A DNA stretch of 64,000 nucleotides from Hydra vulgaris (Eukaryota; Cnidaria; Hydrozoa; Anthoathecata; Hydridae). Below, in pieces: positions 10,615-21,462 of this stretch (the first letter of the stretch is position 1; the number at the start of each line of letters is the position of its first letter). The DNA lies in contig NC_088929.1 of assembly GCF_038396675.1 (NCBI RefSeq), positions 29,469,001 to 29,533,000 of the forward strand. The letters are read 5' to 3'. A model generated the notes under the pieces. That model made no database searches. It worked only from the letters and a program-made list of their open reading frames with translations, and was not told the DNA's origin. The position numbers and the translations under genes were made by a program.

Positions 10615-10815
10615 GTTAATTTATCTGTGCAATTTATCTTTATCAAATAAAAATTTAAAAAATAATTATCTATAAATTTTTACTTTAACACATATTTCTT
10701 GATAAAATAATCTTACTAGTTTAGCTATGTAAATTTTAAAACACAAACAATTCAATTAAACACCAAAGAAAAATATTAAATTCTACTATTAACTAAAACC
10801 CAATTTCCAAATTTA

Positions 10816-11239
10816 ATAATAATAGTTCCTACTAAGTTCTCACCAAAACCAGGCTAATCCAACAAAGTTCCGAGTAAAAAGCTTATTATTCCTATATGTT
10901 CTGACTAAAACTTGCTAATACGGCTAATGGTCGAATAAAAACCTGAGTATTCCTACTAAGTTTTGATTAAAACCTGCTTAAACTACTATGTTCCATGCAA
11001 GTACTCGTCAGGAACTTAGTAAGTGTTACCAATACGACTTGCTAAGAACTTAATAGGATTTGCCGGGTTTTTTTTCTCGGGTAGATAAAGCATTAATCTG
11101 GTCCATCGCAATCCGTCATATCATTAACGCGACTTTACAAGATTTGCGCTTGCGCAGAAGTAATATACTTCTGCCACGGATTGGTCACACTTAAATACCA
11201 TACTTTCAAAATGAACTAAAAGTTCCATTCCGTGTTTTG

Positions 11240-11240
<1 letters not shown>
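10816..11240. repeat. Short degenerate tandem repeat, then no gene
   Basis: 10825-11060 contains several loose copies of a ~35 base unit around TTCCTACTAAGTTCTGA and CTAAAACCTGCTAA. 11060-11240 is plain sequence that ends where a (TA)n array starts. Confidence 0.45.
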
Positions 11241-11428
<188 letters not shown>

Positions 11429-11444
11429 TATTTATTTATTGATA

Positions 11445-12600
11445 AATAAGGGTAACACTTTTTTATCGATGGATTATAAGATTGGCATCTTTTAATTATG
11501 TTCCACTTAATTATAGGCATGTTACCTGCGCCTTTATGTTTCCAGATTTCCTTGGAAAATTCTGTATCATTTCTATACCTGGTTGCATTAAATGATTTAA
11601 GGTGGTTTGCAAATCTGAGCTTAAATGCGTTTTCACTAATACCGATGTAAGACTGGAATTAGGTAATGCTAAAGTGGGTTAATATACAACGTTTTTTGAT
11701 AGACATTCATTACTTAACATCAAACAAACCACTCGATTTTTTAACCCAAACTTGATCATTGGTAAATAATAAAGACTTATGTGCGTGGAGAATTAAAGAT
11801 TTATGATCAGCATCAATGGAAACGTATTGTTCTGCAAAGTTTATGAAGTCGATAAGTAGCTTTTTATTAATAGAAGGGTAAAAGTCAAAGATGTCGAAAA
11901 TAAGGAATTTATAAAAATATTTGTCATTGATGTTTTTGAACCAATTTATTACATTTTGTGTACTATTCCACTGATTTAATTGCAAAATATTTCTTAAATT
12001 GGTGATAATATCTGATAAAATATGCTTACTTATTCTACCAACTTCATTCTTAGCTGGATTAATTAGACGAAAAGTAGGATTATTTAAAAAACTAGGTTTA
12101 TGGTCTTTTAATGTAATGAAACAATTGGAAGAACTGTTTATATTGGTTTTTTTAAAAACGTCATGATTCTTAAGAATAGTTTTTCCTTCTTTATTGATGT
12201 GATCTTTTATAATAGGGTTGGTTTTTTTATAGTTAGATGTAGTAGCGTTCATTTGATGTTTTATCTGCGTAAGTGTAAGTATACGTTGATTTTCGAATAG
12301 AAGAAATGTCTCTTTTTAATTTATTTTGGAAGGCGCATTGAACCTTCCTAAACTGTATGCTTTTAATTAATTTGAATAAATCGCATTCAAACGCACGCAT
12401 ATCTTTAATCTGTTGTGGACAATGTGGTGTGTTAATACCATAAGAATTAAATTTGGTATAATTATGACTATTACTATTAATATCATTCATACCGTTAGAC
12501 TGGTGATTTATGAAGAAAAACGCCTTCCATCGCATCCTTTTAATCAATATCTCATTTTTTTCACTCAATCGCAATTTGTATTCTTTGATGGTAAAGTAAT
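11445..12600 (-). pseudogene. Penelope-like element, reverse transcriptase front half plus a GIY-YIG piece
   Basis: Penelope-like elements encode one protein: a reverse transcriptase followed by a GIY-YIG nuclease. From 12600 downward: KRMRWKAFFF, FECDLFKLIKSIQFRKV and ADKT (N-terminal region). After a frame change near 12240 come FITLKDHKPSF, PTFRLINPAKNEVGRISK and the motif A segment FDIFDFYPSI with a catalytic Asp. The frame stops at 11710, just before the YxDD motif would be expected. From 11700 to 11445 the sequence jumps to the GIY-YIG region (reverse complement of 13305-13555), so roughly 250 residues are deleted. It then breaks off into (TA)n. Confidence 0.87.
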
Positions 12601-12639
12601 ATTTTTTATTGAATAATTGAAGTTAACTTTCTCGATTTT

Positions 12640-13692
12640 TAACGACTTGAGAAGAATGCTTAAAAAAAGTTGTTAACTACCTTGATGTTACATTTGATCT
12701 TAATAACTGCACTTTTCAACCTTTAACGATTTAACGATTAACCTACGCTAAACTATATCCATGCTAGTTCCAACCATTCACCAAGCATTTTATAACAGTT
12801 ACCAACCTCAATTGAATATAGATTATCTTCCAATTCTTCAAGCGAAAAAATTTTCCAAAAGTCTGTTCCTATTTATAAAGACGCATTAGAAAAGTCTGGA
12901 TTTCACACTAATCTCCAATATCATTCAAATCTAAATCTATCTAATACTAATAAACGAAAAAGAAATATGATATGGTTTAATCCTCCTTTCAGTTAAAATG
13001 TGGTAACAAAAATTGGACACCTTTTCTTAAACTTAATTGACTTATATTATAGGCATGTTACCTGCGCCTTTATGTTTCCAGATTTCCTTGGAAAGTTCTG
13101 TATCATTTTCCATTACATCATAAGCTCCACAAAATTTTCAACAGAAACACAATAAAAGTTAGTTACAGCTGCATGCCAAATATTCGATCTATTATTAATT
13201 CACATAACCAACAAATTTTGCGCTACAAACTCATTGCTAATGATATAAATTGCAACTGCATTAAGAAAACTGCATGCCCGTTAAGTAATAAATGTCTATC
13301 AAAAAACGTTGTATATAAAGCCACTTTAGCATCACCTAATTCCAGTCTTACGGAAAAATCTTACATTGGTATTAGTGAAAACGCATTTAAGCTCAGATTT
13401 GCAAACCACCTTAAATCATTTAATGCAACCAGGTATAGAAATGATACAGAACTTTCCAAGGAAATCTGGAAACATAAAGGCGCAGGTAACATGCCTATAA
13501 TTAAGTGGAACATAATTAAAAGATGCCAATCTTATAATCCATCGATAAAAAAGTGTTACCTTTGCATCAGTGAAAAATATTTTTATTATGAATTTTGATA
13601 GTGGTTTACTACTTAATAAAAAAAGTGAATTGGTTTCTGCTTGTAAGCATAGGAAAAAATTTTTACTTTCTAACTTTGATTCCGGCGATTAA
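12640..13692 (+). pseudogene. Penelope-like element, reverse transcriptase back end plus GIY-YIG nuclease
   Basis: Starts after the YxDD motif: VNYLDVTFDLNNCTFQP, HASSNHSPSIL, PIYKDALEKSGF and NMIWFNPPF, with stops at about 12800 and 12995. Coding resumes with HFPLHHKLHKIFNRNT and YSCMPN, then an intact 141-codon frame (13173-13598). That frame holds the cysteine-rich linker (CNCIKKTACPLSNKC) and the nuclease core [21 protein letters not shown], where the YIG and Arg are the conserved residues. After a frameshift, 13600-13692 encodes the usual C-terminus (KKSELVSACKHRKKFLLSNF). It lies head-to-head with the minus-strand half; neither half contains the YxDD catalytic motif. Confidence 0.88.
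13045..13108 (-). repeat. ~60 bp templated inverted insertion
   Basis: This block is the exact reverse complement of 13440-13496 in the GIY-YIG frame. It splits the reverse transcriptase C-terminus between FLNLID and HFPLHH, which would otherwise be contiguous. At its one diagnostic base it matches the 13.4 kb copy, not the 11.5 kb copy, so the template was local. Confidence 0.85.
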
Positions 13693-13965
13693 CAAATATC
13701 GGATCACGTACACTTGACGTCAGATGCCGTTGCAACGCTAAATTTGTATTTTTTATAACGGTTTTTATTTTATATTTGAATAATATGGCTGATGATTGCC
13801 GAATGGCATGAAGCTTCAAGTTCCATTATAAAGTTGTATTTTTTCATTTAAAAGACTTTATTAATAATATTATTTGATCTATTTTTTTTAAAAAGATATC
13901 GATCACTCTTAAACAGACGAGAGTTGTATGTCCCGCTGTATACAACATTTATCAATAAATATATA
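13693..13965 (+). mobile_element. Probable 3' untranslated end of the Penelope fragment
   Basis: Non-coding stretch from the GIY-YIG stop to TTATCAATAAATATATAC at the (TA)n edge. The minus-strand half reaches the same TTATCAATAAATA motif, so the motif plus (TA)n looks like the element terminus. Confidence 0.5.
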
Positions 13966-14068
<103 letters not shown>

Positions 14069-14422
14069 TTTAAAATCATATTCTTGTTATACGATATTTA
14101 TAATTGTTAAATTTGATTATATATAGTATAAATATCTTATAAAATTAGCACTACTAATAATCCAGAATAATATGTATATGAAGTTTAATTAGGAAAATAA
14201 AGTGAGATGGTAATATGATTTTTTCTATGTATAATCCTTTGAATATTTCTAACGGGTGACAACTAAAAATCCGGATTGAGAAGAAATGTTAATTTTGATG
14301 AAATAATTTATTCATAACAATTTTATATGGTTGATATATAATTGATGACAACTTAAAATATGCAATAAAATTAATGGTTTTCCACAAAGGGTGCTTTATC
14401 CGCTACTCTGCGCAACTTTGTT

Positions 14423-15433
14423 TTAATGTTCTGCGCAAGCTGTTTGTTCACCAGTTGTGTCCATTTCTTTCAAGGTTTTTTTAATTCTACGCTTGTATTG
14501 TGAAATATTTTGAGCTTTCCAACCACCCTTGTACACTAAAGAACTTAGTTCTCCAAAAAAATCTTCAATTGGTCTACATTGAGGAATATTGGTGGAGTTA
14601 ACATTCTTCGGTACAAAAGGAATATTTTCGCTTTTGAGGAACTCAGTAACACTTTTTGCATAGTGTGACGATGCTTTATCCGGACAAAATATGTAATTAT
14701 CATCTAATGATAAATATTAATTAATGGGATTAAAATTTTAGTTAAGCATTGGTTTTCGTAAAGTTCTTGGTTGACAGCTAGACCACTTTCCTTGAAAAAT
14801 GGCTCTGAAATTCCTCCGTCGGAGACAATAATATATAACATTACTTTCTTCTAAAATTTGCTTCGCATTTTGAATTTAACATCTGGTGGTGTAACAGAAG
14901 AGTCGTCTGTGTAATAAATTTTGTTACCAGGCATTTGGGGCTTACTTAAAGTAAAATAACTTTTATCATCCAAATGAAATTTTTGAAATCCAAATGAAAT
15001 TTTTGTTACCAAAATGTCTCACAAGATAACGACAATCTTTTTTACTTTAGTAATTTTACTTTCCGTGTAGGATGGCAATTTTTGCTTTTTCCTTGGTTTA
15101 ACTTGAAGCTTTTTGAGTGCCCTACTGATATACTGTGTAGAACACTCAAATACTCTAGCAGCATCGCGCTGGCTAACTCGATTTAACAACAAAGATGGCA
15201 TCTTTGTTGTTAAATCGAGTTTTTAACTTAAAATTTTTCTCAGTCACTATTGTGGGCTTTCGTCCGGATCCTTGCTTTCTTTCAACAGTACCACGTTTTA
15301 AAATATCGTAAATTGTACTTTTCGATATACCTTCTTTCAAAAAATGTTCTACAGTAAAGATTTAGCCCACACTTTTATGGCGTTTATAAAAATGTACAAC
15401 ACGTTCTCGAAGAAGCTTCTTTTTAGACGACAT
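14423..15433 (-). pseudogene. Mariner-like (DD37E) transposase, broken
   Basis: The N-terminus from 15433 reads MSSKKKLLRERVVHFYK, stop, then EHFLKEGISKSTIYDILKR (first helix-turn-helix) and GSGRKPTI. A 22 bp inverted duplication at 15176-15225 interrupts it, followed by VSQRDAARVF and a second helix-turn-helix (60-codon frame 15019-15201). The catalytic core is HLDDKSYFTLSKPQMPG (first Asp; the usual Glu after DD is Lys), FCPDKASSHYAKSV (second Asp) and CRPIEDFFGEL (Glu). There are 37 residues between the second Asp and the Glu, which fits the DD37E group of the Tc1/mariner superfamily. Stops and frameshifts throughout; a 20 bp direct duplication sits at 14980-15003. Confidence 0.82.
15174..15226. 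repeat. Perfect hairpin, ~23 bp arms
   Basis: CTCGATTTAACAACAAAGAT is followed at once by its reverse complement. Removing one arm restores the transposase reading FNNKD then VSQRDAARVF, so the second arm is an insertion copied from the first. Confidence 0.85.
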
Positions 15434-15599
15434 TTTATGACAACTAAATTGACAATTGTCAAACAAAAACTATGTAAATTTATCATTTGAATCATACACT
15501 ACTTGATAATGTAACGAAGTGGCAAAGTTAAACCACTGAATATGACTTGCGCACAATTTCTTTTTGTCCGTATTTTTAGTTTTCACCCGTTACGTCTTA

Positions 15600-17719
15600 T
15601 TTTTTAACAATAATTATTTTATACAGATAAAAAGTGTTTTAATTTAAATAAATTTAAAATAAGAATAAAGCACGCGAGTAATTTAAAATTGTTAAGGTAA
15701 AGTTTATTTCAATAGATTTTTTAAAATGTTTTCAATTAGAAGAATGACATATTAAGTTTTAATCGTGTTAAGTTTAATTTTATTTTGTGTACATATCTAA
15801 AAGCTTACTTTCTATTATATTCATCTAGCTTATTTTTTATTCCTAAATTTTACTTTTTTCATCTTAAGGTGGTAGAGTTATCTTTCATATTTAACTGAAA
15901 AGAATATGAAAACATCTTTTTTTTTTTATCGTTATTTAGTTTCTTAAGTTTTACCTTGGGGTGCTACCAACTATATTTCGTAAACTTTTTCTACTGTTAA
16001 TATATAGTTTAAATTTAGTAAATTCGAACTTGATTTTACTTGATAAAATCATCAAATGGAGGTCGAAATGGAGGTGAGATGAAGTTTTTCTGTACTTCTA
16101 ACTATTATGTCATTGCAAACTTGTTTAATATTTTATTGTCTTTGGAAAAGGTATCTTTATTTTTAGATTTTAACTATTTTAAAAACTTTTCTATACAATA
16201 ATATAGGATTCTATGATAATAACTGAAATGCTATATTTTTATAAAAATTTTTAAAATCTTGCCCATTAATAAAACGACTTAAATGTTATCTTTATTACAG
16301 GTGCATGTTAATGTTATTGCTTATTTCTATAAGAACCACCTTATTTTATTGTGTTGGAATTATTGTTTATTTTTATAGGAACTGCTTTATCTTCTTTTTA
16401 AACCTTTGGTATCACTGTCAATAATGCCCCGTATTGCGGGTCCCATCAGCAAGGTTAAATATTACTTTTATGTTGAAGAAATGTTTAAAAAAATAGTTAT
16501 TAAAAGATCTTTTTTCGTATACAGAACCCATAAATTTGTATACATCATAGATAGAAGTTTTGCCACGGTAAGTCAGTTTTTTATAGTTTTACATTTTTTG
16601 TATAGTTTTACATTTTGTTATATTTTCATCATTTTTGTAGCGGCTGAAGATTGAGTTACACTCAGTAATTTTAAATTACGTTCTATTTTAATTAGTTTTT
16701 ATGATTATTTTATTTAACTTTACATTTTTAGCCTTTTTTGATAATATATTTAAACATTAAATATATTTAGTTTATCATGCTAAATTTTTTTAAGGCGATA
16801 AACTAACCAAAACTGTAACAGGGTTAGTTACACAATTAAATTTATATTTCGTTTGTTTATACTATTTTAGAATTTGTAATTTTAAACATGTGTCATTTGG
16901 TATTATACTGTAAGCTTAAATCTGTTGCCAAAATTAATAATTTTATATTTTTACATTTATTTTCAAATTGAAGTACATCTATACAAATAACAGTAGTATT
17001 ACAAGTCGATGCTTGTTAACATTGATTTGTGTAAAAACTTTATTTATAAATGTATATATGTGTGCGTCTGTGTGTGTGTGTGTGCTTGTGTTGAGTTGAG
17101 TAGTGACTGTATTTAAAGGTTTGCATGATGGATTACATTATTGTAAACACATGATTAATTTTCTATGTTTAATCAAAATGTTTTTGAAGCTTGCTTACAG
17201 ATTGAGCAATATAGGTCTTCCAACCATGTTAGTTTGTATAATTAGTAGTCCTTGTATCAGATAGATTTTAATTGCTATTTTTTTTTAATGATAAACACAC
17301 ATGTGTATTAATGTACAATTTCAAAATAAAATAATCCCAACATTTATAAATATACAAATTATTCTATTGTACTAAAATTCTATACTATTAATATTTTTGC
17401 TATTAATATTATTGTTATTATTATTAGCTTAAATAATATTCTCGCTATAATTAAGCAACTTTTAAAATTACCCTTGCTTAATTTCTCCATAAGATTAATA
17501 AAAATTTGGTTTTTTTTTTTTTCCAACGTAATATCTTATATAATTTTTAATATTTATTTGTAACTCTCAGACGTTAATAGCAATTTTATTTTAAAATTGA
17601 ATTCTAACATCTTATTAGTTGATGCACTAGCGTATAACTCCTTTATTTAAAAAACTATTTCTTGCACTGACGTAAGAAGTCATTCTTTTTTGCTGGTTCT
17701 TTTTTTTTTTTTAATTTTA
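15600..17719. other. No gene seen
   Basis: AT-rich, no convincing frame. The 82-codon frame at 16406-16654 has no recognisable content. A short GT run at 17057-17083 and a poly-T run at 17509-17522 are the only simple repeats. Confidence 0.4.
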
Positions 17720-17892
17720 GGTGCCCCAAGAAGTCTGCACGGTCTTATTACAGAGCACCGAGGAAAAGCATTTGAAAGGAAGTTCACGCTTTCTTCCTTA
17801 CCGATGGTATAAAACTTGCCGTTAGGTGGCGTTCAACCACGGATCTCAAGCTTCTGAGGCAAGCGCGCTAACCACTGCGCTTCGGGTGCTCA
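17720..17892 (-). mobile_element. tRNA-derived SINE, copy 2
   Basis: Same body as copy 1 on the minus strand, ending GGGGCACC before an A-rich tail (T run at 17700-17712). The head still shows GCGCAGTGGTTAGCGCG, but the B box has decayed to GGTTGAACG. Confidence 0.8.
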
Positions 17893-17999
17893 ACGGACTT
17901 CAATCCGTTAAACTAGTAGAATTAGTAGAATGCTTCACAAAACAAGTTTTTTAAAAAACTTATTTATTCTTTTAAATGACCAAAGCAACAGAATAAGCA

Positions 18000-18620
18000 A
18001 GCAATAGTTTCGTTTTTAATCAAAACAAACACTTACTTAAACTCCATAACAATGAAAATGGGCTTTTTAAATTCATCAAAACCTATCAAAGATAGACACG
18101 CATAATTTCAACTTTATTACTTACTTATCCAATGCCATCTAAATTATGCAAATACCGCATGGGGTAGAGCTAACAAAAGTCAGTTAGATTCTCTTTATCG
18201 GCAACAGAAGCACCTAGCACGACAAACAAACTTTAAAGATCGTTTTACTAATGTAAAACCAATTTTATTTGAAATGAATATTTTAATATACACCAACTAA
18301 ATATTTTTTATGTTCTTTGCTTTATATTCAAATGTAGGTAAACTTAAGTATCAAATCTTTTCAAAATTTATATGCAATAAAGCCCACAAACATAATCTGA
18401 ATATGATCTAAAACATGAAGCCTAAATATGATGTAAGAAATGACAATTTTATGTATCAACATTATTCGTAGACAAACTTTGGAAGGTCTCATATCTTTTC
18501 TTATAGCTTTTCTGTGGAACCAAATAGTTTTGAAAACTTTTGATTTTTCCCGAAGTTGGAACTTCCCTATTTTTCAAAAGTAAACTGAAAAAATTTGTTT
18601 CTTTAATAGATAATATATTC
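18000..18620 (+). pseudogene. Non-LTR reverse transcriptase, C-terminal remnant
   Basis: Only the end of the protein survives: LNYANTAWGRANKSQL, LYRQQKHLARQTNFKDR, KPILFEMN, then after frame changes KYQIFSKFICNKAHKHNLN and KPKYDVRNDN, and weakly FFKSKLKKFVSLID. This block is characteristic of the region downstream of the thumb in CR1/jockey-like elements. It differs from the 4-5.8 kb element and may be the family of the 38-44 kb one. No catalytic motifs remain. Confidence 0.72.
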
Positions 18621-18644
18621 AAGTTTTTAAACTTGAATATATTA
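18611..18644. repeat. Perfect hairpin, 16 bp arms, 2 bp loop
   Basis: TAATATATTCAAGTTT, TT, then its reverse complement, inside the decayed reverse transcriptase tail. Confidence 0.85.
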
Positions 18645-18649
18645 CCTAC

Positions 18650-19420
18650 CCTGCTAACACAAAACGTTTGAGCCAGTTCGACAATACGAACGTTCAAATA
18701 AAAAACAATAAACGTTTAAACAAACGTAAAAAAGTGTATATATTTTTTTACAAAATAATTTATTTTTATTTGTTTTTTAGATGAGAAAACAGAATTTATA
18801 CTATTTTTTACTTGCAACAAGATGAAACGGATTCTGAAACTGTTGATTATTGTATAAAAAAATTCCAGCTTGCTGCTGATGTTTTTTCAGGAGAATTAAT
18901 ATTTTTTTAATATTAATGTGTGTTTTTTGTTGATAGTCTTGATGTGTACTATTTTCATAATTTTTATGTTTAACAATGCCAAAAAAGGTATCGCAGGTGT
19001 TATGACTTACAAAAAGGTATTTCAAGTGACGAAACTTGCATTAAATTTTTGTTAGACAGCTCTGGCTTACCTTCACGTGGTATCTATCGTTAAAAATGAT
19101 TATTATATAGTTTCATTATTGGAACTTTAATTATTATCATTTACTAAAAGCCAAGACAAAACTAAGTAACTAAATACATCCTCTGTGTAATTAATATTTT
19201 TTTTTTTGATTTTTATTTCTATTCTGATTTTGACTTCTTTTCTGATTTTTATTACTTCTTTATTTTGAAACAGTCATAATATTCTATTGATAGCAATTGT
19301 ATAATATTGCTTTATAAGGTTGTGTCGTATTATTTTATAATGTTCTAATGTATAATATTATTTTGGTAATGCAATTTTATTCCAATTTTGATTTCAAAAC
19401 TTTTTTTTTATTTAGTTGGG
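18650..19420. other. No gene seen
   Basis: AT-rich. The minus-strand 74-codon frame at 18801-19025 is low complexity and not called. Confidence 0.4.
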
Positions 19421-19424
19421 AGGG

Positions 19425-20125
19425 GGCAAATACCGGATCCCAAAAGGAAATGAACACAACACAGGTGAATAGGTAATTTTTAGCATGTTTTAATAATAAT
19501 TTTTATACATTTTATAACAATACAAATAGTTATAAAATTGCATCATTCTTTTATTTTAGTTTAAAGAAATATGTACTTTTGGATAGTAAAGATAGCGGAG
19601 CAGTCCACTCTGGTTATACCAAGCGACATAAGGTATCATAATTGCATTTAAATTTTGTTCGGAAACTTTGGAACACAGTAAAAGCAATTAGAAAATTGTC
19701 CTACATGTCAACTTATGCATTACTGGTATATGTTGTAATCAAGTAGAATACAAATTTAATTTGTTTTAACAGTTTTGATAAAAAATGAATATAAAGATAA
19801 AAATATGAATATAAAAATAAAATTTTGATTTTAGTTTAAAGAAATTTTTGGATAGTCAAAATGGCGCAGCAGCTCCCACTCTGGTTATACCTAGCGACAT
19901 GAGGTATCATAGTTGCATTTAAATTTTAATTTAGTAACTTTAGCGCACATTAAAAGCAATTAAATTTTTTTTAGAGGTTAGGTCAAAGGCGGAGGGAGAG
20001 AACCATACGCCCTTCCCCCTATATGTCAAACTATGCACCGCTGGTATATGTTTTAATCAAGTAGAATATAAATTTAATTTGTTATAATTGTTATAATAGT
20101 TTTGATAAAAAAAAATATTTATAAA
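19425..20125 (+). repeat. Tandem duplication (~280 bp) of an exon-like segment
   Basis: Two direct copies start near 19555 and 19835. In each, a pyrimidine-rich stretch ending TTTTAG precedes ~70 bases that end in ACATAAG or ACATGAG followed by GTATCAT. These look like an acceptor, short exon and donor. Copy 2 reads LKKFLDSQNGAAAPTLVIPS in one frame; copy 1 differs by small indels and would shift frame. 19425-19463 is a third candidate exon ending ACAG|GTGAAT. The family is unknown to me. It could be a relic of a host gene or the interior of a transposon. Confidence 0.45.
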
Positions 20126-20152
20126 AATAATTTTTTTTTATACTAGGTTGTA

Positions 20153-20327
20153 TTAAACCATCACCACCACATCCACCCTAACTATAAGATACTATAAGAT
20201 ACTAATGTTTCCTTGAGATGTAAAATGAAACAGTAACAAATTTTGTATAAAAAAAACATATTAATTCATTTAATACACACTTTTATGGGTGAAATTTGCA
20301 TTTATTGGATGGTATGGTGGTGGTTTA
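20153..20327. mobile_element. Possible MITE with ~21 bp imperfect inverted ends
   Basis: TTAAACCATCACCACCACATCC at the left faces GGATGGTATGGTGGTGGTTTA at the right. Interior is non-coding and AT-rich. Target duplication not resolved. Confidence 0.45.
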
Positions 20328-20509
20328 GTGCCCCCTCTAACTCCCTGGAAACGCCCGTTGACTAGTGATCAACGTAAACACATAGTCCTTTCATACACCT
20401 ATCTTTTGATAACAAGATATAAATTTTTAGATAAGTGTTGACAAAGTGTTAACAATTTTAGTGAAGGAAAATTGAATTTTGACCACAGTTTCTTCAACAA
20501 GTTCATATA

Positions 20510-21240
20510 ACGGGTGGTGACTAAAAATCCGGTCTAACTTTAACTGGCTTTTAAATGCCATCAGCAAAACTTTTTTTTTCATTCTTTTATCAATTTTAAA
20601 GCTTATTTAGTTCTCTATAAATTAACTTACTTGTTTTTAGATAACTAATAAAAATTAAGAAAACAATGATGTCCTTGCAAGAAAAGATATTTAAACGGAT
20701 TTACGAGTTCTATTTGAATAATAAATTGCAAAGTAAAAAGTTCACAGTAGATCACTTCAACCCTGAATAAATTCCAAGAGGCACTATCTACGATATAATC
20801 AAACGTGCTGAGAATAATTTCGTACACAAAGAGTGCAAGGATGTGGTCGTGTGGCCAAAATCATGACCCTAAAGGTGATCAAGCGTCTGAGAACCGCATT
20901 TGACCACAGTGACCGAGTTTCGATAAGGCAAGACGGTCGAAAATTTGGATTCAGTCATTCACATATTGTTAAAACTCTTGCCAAGTACACTGACATCAAA
21001 ACTTTTACAAAATAGGGTATACCTGATCAACAACAGAACCAGATTGAGCGAATCAAGACTGGCATTGATTATCTTTATCACGATTTTTAAGGAAAATTGG
21101 TCAGCCTTGACGACGAGTTTTACCTCACGCTGTCACACTCAATGATAAACGGATATAGCACCTACTACTCTAGCGACAGAGACAAGACTCCACTGAGCGT
21201 TAAATTCTACAAATAAAATGCTCAATGTTCTTAAACAACA
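20510..21240 (+). mobile_element. Second member of the mariner-like family, 3' end lost
   Basis: The left end ACGGGTGGTGACTAAAAAT, preceded by TA, matches the terminal repeat at 14252. No matching right end is found downstream, so the element is truncated. Confidence 0.72.
20666..21217 (+). pseudogene. Mariner-like transposase fragment
   Basis: MMSLQEKIFKRIYEFYL, then after a stop GTIYDIIKRAENNF. A frame change near 20855 leads to GRVAKIMTLKVIKRLR and VSIRQDGRKFGFSHSHIVK (second helix-turn-helix), stop, then QIERIKTGIDYLY. A further shift gives LDDEFYLTLSHS with the first catalytic Asp. Sequence stops at PLSVKFYK, so the second Asp and the Glu are missing. Same family as 14423-15433 by terminal repeat, but clearly diverged in protein. 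Confidence 0.75.
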
Positions 21241-21297
21241 GAGCAATAATAAATAAGTAAAAACACTTATATAGTTTTTAGCTGTTTTCAACTGTAT

Positions 21298-21352
21298 GTT
21301 TCACCATCAGTAGGTTCATCAGGAAGATCCTGATGAACCATGCTGGTGAAAC
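21298..21352. repeat. Imperfect ~26 bp arm hairpin
   Basis: GTTTCACCATCAGTAGGTTC faces GAACCATGCTGGTGAAAC around an AGGA-AGATCCT centre. Confidence 0.7.
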
Positions 21353-21392
21353 ATGCTGATGACAACTAAAAATTAGATAAGTATATTTACTA

Positions 21393-21397
<5 letters not shown>

Positions 21398-21457
<60 letters not shown>
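21398..21457. repeat. (TA)n microsatellite
   Basis: About 30 TA units. Confidence 0.95.

Positions 21458-21459
<2 letters not shown>

Positions 21460-21462
<3 letters not shown>

Larger units (their letters stand above)
7855..10815 (+). repeat. Host repeat M, copy 2 (split by a DNA transposon)
   Basis: Same landmarks as 3690-6215. It lacks the reverse transcriptase insertion of copy 1, and is interrupted at 8481-10614 by a transposon that copy 1 lacks. The uninterrupted site in copy 1 is the GTTAATTT at 5968-5975. Confidence 0.65.
14252..15590 (-). mobile_element. Mariner-like element, DD37E type, 1.34 kb
   Basis: Terminal inverted repeats ACGGGTGACAACTAAAAAT (left) and, reverse complemented, ACGGGTGAAAACTAAAAAT (right). 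TA flanks both ends, the mariner target duplication. A minus-strand transposase fills the interior. The same terminal sequence heads the element at 20510. Confidence 0.88.

Noticed and set aside
18449-18697. 82-codon minus-strand frame
   Set aside because: It is antisense to the C-terminal reverse transcriptase remnant and spans a hairpin; no motif of its own.
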